NCBI GenBank assembly: GCA_902766815.1
Contig: CACXEZ010000122.1
Span: 1 to 5,440 of the forward strand
Origin: an uncultured Erysipelotrichaceae bacterium
GTDB taxonomy: Bacteria; Bacillota_I; Bacilli_A; RF39; UBA660
Length of the DNA stretch: 5,440 nucleotides
Direction: 5' to 3'
Below are positions 1 through 4,635 of this stretch, one piece after another (within the stretch, counting starts at the first letter, position 1; each line of letters begins with the position of its first letter). The notes under the pieces are model-generated. The model had not been told where the DNA came from. It searched no databases and was given only the letters and a program-made list of their open reading frames with translations. The position numbers were made by a program, and so were the translations under genes.

Positions 1-184
1 TTAATTGATTTTCTCCTAATTTAACTAATCTTTTAGTGATTTCACCACCAACTGATCCGTTAGCTCTAGAAGTAGCATCTGGTCCAAGGTTAACACCAAA
101 TTCGTTAGCTATTTCGTATTTCATTCTTTCAATAGCTTGCTTTGCACCTGGAACTACCATTTTCTTAGTATTTTGGTTGTTCAT
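1..184 (-). CDS. ssp: Alpha/beta-type small acid-soluble spore protein (SASP), 3' end outside window
   Basis: The minus strand encodes 61 residues from an ATG at 184 and is still open at the left edge, so only the last few C-terminal residues are missing. Family knowledge: alpha/beta SASPs coat and protect DNA in the dormant forespore and are degraded by the GPR protease at germination. Visible hallmarks are [20 protein letters not shown] (residues 11-30), which contains the GPR cleavage site between E and IANEF, followed by [20 protein letters not shown] (33-52), the DNA-binding signature. The usual family length is 60-75 aa, so the protein is almost complete. A strong AGGAGGTG ribosome binding site (191-198) lies 6 bases before the ATG, and a sigma-G-like promoter precedes it. 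The gene shows that the organism can form spores. It follows thiI on the same strand 73 bases away but has its own promoter. Confidence 0.95.
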   Translation of the reverse strand, partial: MNNQNTKKMVVPGAKQAIERMKYEIANEFGVNLGPDATSRANGSVGGEITKRLVKLGENQL

Positions 185-205
185 TCTGTTCACCTCCTAC
201 ACTAA

Positions 206-234
206 TAGGTTGTGAACATTTTAAATTTTCATAC
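206..234 (-). promoter_or_regulatory. Candidate sigma-G (forespore) promoter of the SASP gene
   Basis: Read on the minus strand, GTATG (230-234) fits the sigma-G/sigma-F -35 consensus GHATR. After a 17-base spacer comes CAACCTA (206-212), close to the sigma-G -10 CATACTA. Transcription would begin about 199-200, immediately before the ribosome binding site, giving a very short leader. Alpha/beta SASP genes are classically sigma-G dependent, which supports the call. It rests on motif match and position only. Confidence 0.5.
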
Positions 235-243
235 CTAAAATTT
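223..243. repeat. Short AT-only inverted repeat over the SASP -35 element
   Basis: AAATTTT (223-229) and its exact complement AAAATTT (237-243) flank a 7-base loop that contains the proposed -35 box. The stem has no G or C and no following T-run, so it is not a convincing terminator for thiI. It may be chance in AT-rich DNA. No other terminator is visible in the 73 bases between thiI and the SASP gene. Confidence 0.3.
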
Positions 244-257
244 ATTGGTAATTTTTG

Positions 258-1439
258 TTAAAAATCGTACTTTTCTTTTAGCATACTATTATCTATAGTT
301 TGCACTTGATTTATAGCTTCTTCTATTAAAATTTGATATTCAAAACTTTCTTCATAATGTATACATTTTTCTAATTTAGGGTTGATGACTGGGTGTTTTG
401 GTAAGAAAATAGTACAACAATCTTCATAGGGTAGAATAGAAGTTTCATATGTTCCAATCTTTTTGGATATAGCAATAATTTCTAATTTATCTAAACACGC
501 AAGTGGTCTAATGACAGGAATATTGGTAACAGAATTAATCACTTGCATACTTGTTAAGGTTTGACTTGCTACTTGTCCTACTGATTCTCCGTTGATTAAT
601 ACTAAACAATTTCTTTTTTTCATGTAAGATTCGCTAATACGATACATCATTCTTCTCATAATAGTAATCATATAATCGGGATTAATATTTTTATAAATAT
701 TTTCTTGAATGTTGGTAAAGTTAATAATGTGTAGTTTTATGTCTGGTTGATATTGTTTTAAAATATTTACTAATTTTTTTACTTTGTTTTTTGCCATTTC
801 TGAGGTGTGTGGAGGAGACTCAAAGTAAATACATTCTATTTTAATACCACGTTTCATTGCTAAATATCCTGCTACTGGTGAATCAATTCCTCCAGATAAC
901 ATTAGCAAGCCTTTTCCGGCAACTCCGACGGGATACCCACCAGCTCCTTGATATTCTTCACCATATATATAAGTATCTTGTTCACGTATTTCAATTTTTA
1001 AGGTATAATCAGGATTGTGAACATCCACTTTAATGTTAGGAATATTTTTTAAGATTAGGCCACCAACTTTATTGTTAAATTCCATACTAGAAATTGGAAA
1101 ATTCTTATTACTTCTTTTAGTTTCTACTTTAAAAGTTTTAAATGTTATGTTTTTTACAATTTTTAATATATTTTCTTCTAGAGTATCAATATTATTATTA
1201 CTTTTGTAGGCTAGTACTATACTATGAATACCAAATATTTTTTGTAATTTTAAAATAATATTTGGTATTCGTTCTTCATCTTCTACTTCTATAAACATAC
1301 GTACTCTTGATTTTGTTAAGTGGATTTTTTCTTCTTTTAAGGATTCTTTAATGTTATCGGCAAGAGTTTGTATGAATAAATTTCTATTTTGTTTTTTGGT
1401 GGTTAATTCACCATATTTGATTAAGATTATTTTTTGCAT
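258..1439 (-). CDS. thiI: tRNA 4-thiouridine synthetase ThiI (tRNA sulfurtransferase)
   Basis: 393 aa. ThiI is a cytoplasmic enzyme that adenylates uridine 8 of tRNA and inserts sulfur to make 4-thiouridine; in some bacteria it also supplies sulfur for the thiamine thiazole. An N-terminal ferredoxin-like segment (about 1-60) opens with the typical KIILIKYGELTTK. A THUMP RNA-binding domain follows (about 60-165), then the PP-loop ATPase domain with SGGIDSP (182-188) and the family blocks GESVGQVASQT (284-294) and SILPYEDCCTIFLPKHP (334-350). The protein ends shortly after these, so it lacks the C-terminal rhodanese domain of E. coli ThiI. Such short forms are usual in Bacillota and take sulfur from a dedicated cysteine desulfurase. 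No desulfurase gene is adjacent. The ATG start has an AAAGGAAAG ribosome binding site at about 1447-1455. A perfect consensus promoter lies just upstream, so the gene is probably monocistronic and constitutive. It contains no tryptophan. Confidence 0.97.
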   Translation of the reverse strand: MQKIILIKYGELTTKKQNRNLFIQTLADNIKESLKEEKIHLTKSRVRMFIEVEDEERIPNIILKLQKIFGIHSIVLAYKSNNNIDTLEENILKIVKNITFKTFKVETKRSNKNFPISSMEFNNKVGGLILKNIPNIKVDVHNPDYTLKIEIREQDTYIYGEEYQGAGGYPVGVAGKGLLMLSGGIDSPVAGYLAMKRGIKIECIYFESPPHTSEMAKNKVKKLVNILKQYQPDIKLHIINFTNIQENIYKNINPDYMITIMRRMMYRISESYMKKRNCLVLINGESVGQVASQTLTSMQVINSVTNIPVIRPLACLDKLEIIAISKKIGTYETSILPYEDCCTIFLPKHPVINPKLEKCIHYEESFEYQILIEEAINQVQTIDNSMLKEKYDF

Positions 1440-1463
1440 AGAATATCTTTCCTTTCTTTCAAT

Positions 1464-1492
1464 ATTATAAAAAGAAATATTTTTTATGTCAA
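1464..1492 (-). promoter_or_regulatory. Consensus sigma-A promoter of thiI
   Basis: On the minus strand TTGACA (1487-1492) and TATAAT (1464-1469) are separated by exactly 17 bases, a perfect match to the housekeeping consensus. Transcription would start near 1457, giving a leader of about 18 bases with the ribosome binding site and no room for a riboswitch. A strong, constitutive promoter is inferred. Confidence 0.88.
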
Positions 1493-1502
1493 ATATTTTG
1501 GT

Positions 1503-1530
1503 TTGATTTTTTTTAGATATTGATTATACT
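1503..1530 (+). promoter_or_regulatory. Possible sigma-A promoter for the decayed gene at 1626
   Basis: TTGATT (1503-1508) and TATACT (1525-1530) are separated by 16 bases on the plus strand. The -35 lies only 11 bases from the thiI -35 on the other strand, so the two promoters would be back to back. A second -10-like TATAAT (1593-1598) sits nearer the gene but has no good -35. Either could have driven the broken gene; activity is uncertain. Confidence 0.35.
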
Positions 1531-1625
1531 ATGATAGAGAGATAAACAAAAAAAGTTTGTAGGATTTAATATTCCTTTTAATAAAAGCGTTCTATAATGG
1601 GGTTATGAAAAGGTGAGAGGTGTAT

Positions 1626-1955
1626 ATGAAAAGAGATCTAAAAAAAATATTTTAATTATTGAAACTTTGTTTGTGAGCAATTATGTTATTTATTGTTATG
1701 CTAAGAATTGGTGTTAGTAATGTTACTAATGATTGTATGCTTCCAAATATGAAAGATGGTAATACTATGAATGATGCTTTTGGAATACCTAATACCAATG
1801 GAGGAAATGTTACTTTTACATCTCAGAAATAATCTTTAATTGACGATACTTATGCTTCTTCTCTTGTTGATGAGGATAGTAGCTATGGTAATATTCAGTT
1901 TAATGGTTATAAGTTATATGTTAAGGGAAAGCTGTTGGCTAAGAAGGACTTATAA
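1626..1955 (+). pseudogene. Decayed gene for a small secreted or membrane-anchored protein, three in-frame stops
   Basis: One reading frame runs for 110 codons from an ATG at 1626 to TAA at 1953-1955, preceded by a good ribosome binding site (AAGGTGAGAGGTG, about 1609-1621). It is interrupted by TAA (1653-1655), TGA (1674-1676) and TAA (1830-1832) with no frame change. The start reads MKRDLKKIF, then stop, LLKLCL, stop, AIMLFIVMLRIG: a basic start followed by a hydrophobic stretch, as in a signal peptide or membrane anchor. The rest is polar and rich in Asn, Asp and Gly (NGGNVTFTSQ; SLIDDTYASSLVDEDSSYGN) and ends in YKLYVKGKLLAKKDL. Composition and frame stay gene-like across all three stops, so decay by point mutation is the simplest reading. 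I do not recognise the family. The longest uninterrupted piece (1683-1829) could still be made, but it lacks its own ribosome binding site. Confidence 0.65.
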
Positions 1956-1982
1956 CATAATCTTTTTTTATTTGTAAAAACT

Positions 1983-2010
1983 TTGTCTTTTTTGATAGTT
2001 GTGATATAAT
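1983..2010 (+). promoter_or_regulatory. Extended -10 sigma-A promoter of the 78-aa gene
   Basis: TTGTCT (1983-1988), a 16-base spacer and TATAAT (2005-2010), preceded by the TG of an extended -10 (TGATATAAT). The inferred start is near 2017, a few bases before the AGGAGG at 2023-2028. The gene therefore has its own promoter and need not depend on the decayed gene upstream. Confidence 0.7.
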
Positions 2011-2035
2011 AAGGTCAAATTTAGGAGGTTTTTAT

Positions 2036-2272
2036 ATGATGAATGATGAGAAGATGCTCGTTTTTGCTAAGAAATTACAAGAAGAGCACGTTGTTTGTTT
2101 CAGACTTTATAATGCATTATATAAAGTTCAATTTTCTCAAAAAAAATTAACAATTAGGCAAGAAGGGCTTGATGTTTCTTATACTTATTCTTCTCTTCAT
2201 GATTTGTTTCATTATTATGTGGTGTATGGTGCTAGTTTAATCGATTCCTTAGAGGATATTAAGATGATTTAA
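2036..2272 (+). CDS. Small hypothetical protein (78 aa), unknown function
   Basis: I do not recognise this protein by name. It begins with two ATG codons (2036 and 2039). The first is preferred because AGGAGG at 2023-2028 ends 7 bases before it. It has no signal peptide or membrane segment, so it is probably cytoplasmic. Residues 1-17 look helical (NDEKMLVFAKKLQEE). A run of short alternating strands follows: CFRLYNALYKVQFSQ, KKLTIRQEG and LDVSYTYSS. A C-terminal helical part contains LHDLFHYYVVYGASLIDSLED (about 54-74 with its flanks). This helix-strands-helix layout, with many aromatic residues, suggests a compact single-domain fold, perhaps a protein-protein interaction module; that is inference. 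The ribosome binding site, promoter and even codon use argue for a real gene. It lies 103 bases before the 132-aa gene in the same direction. No clear terminator separates them, but each has its own promoter. Confidence 0.8.
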   Translation: MMNDEKMLVFAKKLQEEHVVCFRLYNALYKVQFSQKKLTIRQEGLDVSYTYSSLHDLFHYYVVYGASLIDSLEDIKMI

Positions 2273-2328
2273 AAATTTAAAATTACAGTTTTAGTCCATT
2301 ATTTTAACAGTTTTATATCTTTATTTTG

Positions 2329-2337
2329 TGATACACT
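2329..2337 (+). promoter_or_regulatory. Probable extended -10 promoter of the 132-aa gene
   Basis: TGATACACT (2329-2337) is an extended -10 element. There is no recognisable -35 at 16-18 bases, which extended -10 promoters can tolerate. The inferred start is near 2344, giving a leader of about 30 bases that contains AGGAGG at 2360-2365. It resembles the TGATATAAT before the 78-aa gene, so the two genes may be expressed alike. Confidence 0.45.
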
Positions 2338-2375
2338 AATTATGATGAACTTTAATATGAGGAGGTAGTAGTAAT

Positions 2376-2774
2376 ATGATATTAAAGAAAGATTCAACAA
2401 AATTTGATTTATCTGTTAGAGATAGCAATTCTACTATGGGATTAAGAGAAGGAGATCATTGGTGTATTTTTGATATTTCTATCTCTAATCAAAATTTTCA
2501 TTTAGATATATCTAAAGAAATTTTATCGAAAAATGAGCTTGCTGATTTATTACAGGAACTAAGAGATTTTTTGGATGGGAATGATATTCTAAAAAAAAGA
2601 GTTTCATTTATTAAGAATTATTTTTTGATATATTTAGAAACTGGTAGAAAAGGTGTAAAGAGAATGAAGGTAAAGCTTGTACACGTTGGTGATAAACATA
2701 CTAACTATGTTTTGCTATTTGATCATGATGAAATACTTGAAGTGATGCATTTATTAGGATGTGTTTTCGAATAA
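2376..2774 (+). CDS. Hypothetical protein (132 aa), possibly WapI-like immunity fold
   Basis: The ATG at 2376 lies 10 bases after AGGAGG (2360-2365), and the TAA at 2772-2774 overlaps the left arm of a strong terminator. There is no signal peptide or membrane segment. The N-terminal half looks like beta strands (KFDLSVRD; HWCIFDISI; NFHLDISKE). A helix follows, rich in acidic and leucine residues (LSKNELADLLQELRDFLDGN, about 50-69), then KKRVSFIKNYFLIYLE (73-88) and more strands (MKVKLVHVG; NYVLLFD), with a final short helix (DEILEVMHLLG). The order of strands, an EL-xx-L-xx-L helix ending in G, an F-rich strand and more strands recalls the WapI-type immunity family and related small proteins. 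I assign this weakly, from memory of the pattern. No toxin gene is adjacent. It carries W29, the only tryptophan in the complete intact proteins of the window. Function is otherwise unknown. Confidence 0.8.
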   Translation: MILKKDSTKFDLSVRDSNSTMGLREGDHWCIFDISISNQNFHLDISKEILSKNELADLLQELRDFLDGNDILKKRVSFIKNYFLIYLETGRKGVKRMKVKLVHVGDKHTNYVLLFDHDEILEVMHLLGCVFE

Positions 2775-2808
2775 AATTAAAAAGACTAGCGATAGTCTTT
2801 TTAATTTT
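2773..2808. terminator. Bidirectional rho-independent terminator between the 132-aa gene and spoIVB
   Basis: AAAATTAAAAAGACTA (2773-2788) pairs perfectly over 16 bases with TAGTCTTTTTAATTTT (2793-2808) around a GCGA loop. The GACTA/TAGTC core is the stable part, and A- and T-runs flank it on both sides, so it works for transcripts from either strand. Its left arm overlaps the TAA of the plus-strand gene (2772-2774), and its right arm contains the TAA of spoIVB (2801-2803). Confidence 0.92.
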
Positions 2809-3796
2809 CTGCTTCTTCTAACATATTGGTAATTAAAATACCATATCCTTTCGTACAGTCGTCTACTACAACGTGAGTTACAGCTCCAATAATCTTATTT
2901 TCTTGTATGATTGGGCTACCACTCATTCCTTGTACTATACCACCACTTTTTGATAATAATCTTTCATCTACTACTTCAAATAAAATATTTTTTGTTTCCT
3001 TTGTGTTAGGATTTAATTTCAAAATATTGATTTGGAATTCTTCTACTTTGTTTCCATCAATTACGGTTAGAATGGAGGCACTACCTGATTTGATTTCTTC
3101 TTTTTTAGCAACTTTATAGAGCTTTCCTTCGGGCAATTGTTCTGTATATGTTCCGAAGATACCGGCGGTTGTATTTTCTTTAATATTTCCATAAATATCA
3201 TTTACATCATATCTTGCATTTTTTTCGCCTGGATTTCCATTATCTGATGGTGTGATTCCGGTTACTACTGAACTATAAATTTTTCCATCTTTAATTTCTA
3301 ATCTTTGACCTGTTGTTTTTTCTATAATTTCGTGACCTAATGCACCATATATTTTAGTGCTTGGATCAATGAATGTTAATGTTCCAACACCATTGATGCT
3401 ATCTTTTACATAAAGTCCTGTTTTATAAACCTGATTTTCATCCATGATTAGTTCTAGGTTTGTAGTAAGTATACTACTTCCTCTTTTATAGGTAATTTTA
3501 ATATTTGTAGTACTACTTAGTTCATTCATTACAGATAACATTTCTTCAATTGAATGAATTTCTGTTTCATCAATTGATACAATTTTATCGCCAGTTTGTA
3601 AATTAGCTTTTTTAGCGGGGTCACTACCATTGATAAGATATGTTCCTACGATTAAGACACCATCACTATTTAGTTCTATTCCAATATTTTGACCACCGGC
3701 TAAAATATAATCTGAATAAGCAAAGACATTGAAAGGAAGTAATAAATTTAAAAGAAGAAGCAAGCTAACAATCGATTTTTTTAGCTTATTAGTCAA
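2801..3796 (-). CDS. spoIVB: SpoIVB peptidase (stage IV sporulation protein B, S55 family)
   Basis: 331 aa. In B. subtilis SpoIVB is made in the forespore and secreted into the space between forespore and mother cell. There it cleaves SpoIVFA, which frees SpoIVFB to activate pro-sigma-K. The start is KLKK plus a leucine-rich segment (about 9-26) ending in VFA, a signal peptide or anchor. A PDZ domain follows (about 33-115; GGQNIGIELNSDGVLIVGTY and NLQTGDKIVSIDETEI). The S55 peptidase domain (about 125-325) holds H155 (YGALGHE), D277 (VVDERLL) and S292 (GGIVQGMSGSPII). The Asp-to-Ser spacing of 15 equals that of B. subtilis D363/S378. GAVTHVVV near the end is also typical. At 331 aa the protein is about 95 shorter than the B. 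subtilis one, mainly because the linker between anchor and PDZ is missing. The start codon is TTG. The gene is convergent with the 132-aa gene; no spo0A follows. Confidence 0.95.
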   Translation of the reverse strand: MTNKLKKSIVSLLLLLNLLLPFNVFAYSDYILAGGQNIGIELNSDGVLIVGTYLINGSDPAKKANLQTGDKIVSIDETEIHSIEEMLSVMNELSSTTNIKITYKRGSSILTTNLELIMDENQVYKTGLYVKDSINGVGTLTFIDPSTKIYGALGHEIIEKTTGQRLEIKDGKIYSSVVTGITPSDNGNPGEKNARYDVNDIYGNIKENTTAGIFGTYTEQLPEGKLYKVAKKEEIKSGSASILTVIDGNKVEEFQINILKLNPNTKETKNILFEVVDERLLSKSGGIVQGMSGSPIIQENKIIGAVTHVVVDDCTKGYGILITNMLEEAEN

Positions 3797-3806
3797 TTTT
3801 ATTCAT

Positions 3807-3813
3807 CTCCTTT
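3807..3813 (-). promoter_or_regulatory. spoIVB: Ribosome binding site that fixes the TTG start of spoIVB
   Basis: AAAGGAG (3807-3813 read on the minus strand) ends 10 bases before the TTG at 3794-3796. The only nearby ATG (3804-3806) is out of frame, touches the ribosome binding site, and would give only a five-codon peptide overlapping the TTG. The next in-frame ATG is deep in the PDZ domain, so TTG with the signal segment right behind it is the plausible start. Confidence 0.75.
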
Positions 3814-3840
3814 TTTAATCTTTAAAACAGATTACATTAT

Positions 3841-3869
3841 TAGTATTTATAAAAAGTGTAAAAATATAA
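3841..3869 (-). promoter_or_regulatory. Weak candidate sigma-G promoter of spoIVB
   Basis: On the minus strand TTATA (3865-3869) matches four of five bases of the sigma-G -35 GHATR. After 17 bases AATACTA (3841-3847) matches six of seven bases of the sigma-G -10 CATACTA. The B. subtilis gene is forespore-expressed, mainly by sigma-G, which agrees. In AT-rich DNA such a match can arise by chance, so this is tentative. Confidence 0.35.
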
Positions 3870-3947
3870 TGATAAAAATATTCCATAATTGCCATTTCTT
3901 TCTTATGTTACATATATTTTTTTAGTATGAAATTATTAATTTTAGAC

Positions 3948-3963
3948 ATTATATTAATATAAT
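3948..3963. repeat. 16-bp perfect AT-only palindrome downstream of yigZ
   Basis: ATTATATTAATATAAT is a perfect palindrome with no loop, 10 bases beyond the yigZ stop codon and about 150 bases upstream of spoIVB. It has no G or C and no T-tract, so it is a poor terminator. It could be a protein-binding site or chance in AT-rich DNA. Confidence 0.35.
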
Positions 3964-3973
3964 CAAAACTATT

Positions 3974-4558
3974 TTATTGTGATAAAGAAAAGAAAGTTTC
4001 TTTTATTATTTTTATTTTAATGTCTTTATTGATATTTTTTAATTTATTTAGTATTTCTTCTGTTATTAATACTCGATAAGTGATTAAATTATTAAATTCT
4101 TTTTTTAAAATTTTACTTGATTGTAATAAATAGTCTACATTTTTTACGGCTGAATAGGGGAATGTCAACTCAATTAATAGTCCTTTGGATAGAGTTATTA
4201 TATGATTTTCTAAGCATGCAGTTACACATTTTGTATAGGCTCTAATTAGACCGTTTGCTCCTAATTTTATTTTTCCAAAATAGCGAATAACTATACATAA
4301 TACTTGATTTAAATTATTTTTTTCTAACACTTGAATCATTGGAATTCCTGCTGTTCCACTTGGTTCTCCATCATCACTTTCTCTTCTTATGGTATTTAAG
4401 ATATATGCATAGCAATAATGAGTTGCATTGGGATAGATCCTTTTGGCTTCTTCTAGATAAGTTTCTACGTCACTAATCGATTCAATTGGATAAATTAAAC
4501 AAATAAACTTAGAATTTTTAATTATTGTTGTATATTCATTACTTATAACACTTTTCAT
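3974..4558 (-). CDS. yigZ: YigZ/IMPACT family protein (UPF0029; YvyE in B. subtilis)
   Basis: 194 aa from the ATG at 4556-4558. The family is widespread and related to eukaryotic IMPACT; its bacterial role is not settled, and links to translation regulation are only suggested. The signature is clear: NSKFICLIYPIES (15-27), YPNATHYCYAY (42-52), RRESDDGEPSGTAGIPMIQV (58-77) and RYFGKIKLGANGLIRAY (92-108). A less conserved C-terminal ferredoxin-like part (about 125-190) follows. The frame stays open upstream to an ATG at 4651, but those 31 extra residues are not family-like and cover the promoter. The chosen start gives the usual MKS-type N-terminus just before the conserved core and has GGTGA (4564-4568) 5 bases upstream. 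Typical homologues are 200-215 aa, so this one is normal or slightly short. It contains no tryptophan. It lies 177 bases upstream of spoIVB on the same strand; co-transcription is uncertain. Confidence 0.93.
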   Translation of the reverse strand: MKSVISNEYTTIIKNSKFICLIYPIESISDVETYLEEAKRIYPNATHYCYAYILNTIRRESDDGEPSGTAGIPMIQVLEKNNLNQVLCIVIRYFGKIKLGANGLIRAYTKCVTACLENHIITLSKGLLIELTFPYSAVKNVDYLLQSSKILKKEFNNLITYRVLITEEILNKLKNINKDIKIKIIKETFFSLSQ

Positions 4559-4574
4559 TGCTATCACCAAATTT

Positions 4575-4603
4575 ATTATACTATGAAATTTATATAAAAA
4601 CAA
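4575..4603 (-). promoter_or_regulatory. Candidate sigma-A promoter of yigZ
   Basis: On the minus strand TATAAT (4575-4580) is a perfect -10. TTGTTT (4598-4603), 17 bases upstream, is a weak -35. Transcription would begin about 4568, right at the GGTGA ribosome binding site, so the leader is very short. The promoter lies inside the longer possible reading frame and argues for the shorter start at 4558. Confidence 0.5.
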
Positions 4604-4635
4604 ATAGCTATTTCTTTTATAATATTTTTTAGTGA

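Noticed and set aside
223..243. Inverted repeat as terminator of thiI
   Set aside because: The stem is only A-T pairs, seven long, with no T-run, and it overlaps the proposed SASP promoter.
1440..1463. Riboswitch (for example TPP) in the thiI leader
   Set aside because: The leader from the consensus promoter is only about 18 bases, too short for any known riboswitch.
1626..1655. Nine-codon leader peptide (MKRDLKKIF) as an attenuator
   Set aside because: No alternative hairpins or run of control codons follow, and the same frame continues with protein-like content, so a broken gene explains it better.
1674..1676. TGA read as tryptophan (Mycoplasma-type code) to rescue the decayed genes
   Set aside because: A tryptophan would fit the hydrophobic segment, but TAA stops at 1653 and 1830 remain under that code too. 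The intact genes are full length with no internal TGA, and the one tryptophan among the complete genes uses TGG. No intact gene here ends in TGA, so the window neither needs nor strictly excludes it.
2907..3119. Plus-strand open frame of 70 codons inside spoIVB
   Set aside because: It lies wholly antisense to the conserved peptidase domain of spoIVB, has no ribosome binding site, and its translation looks like reversed coding sequence.
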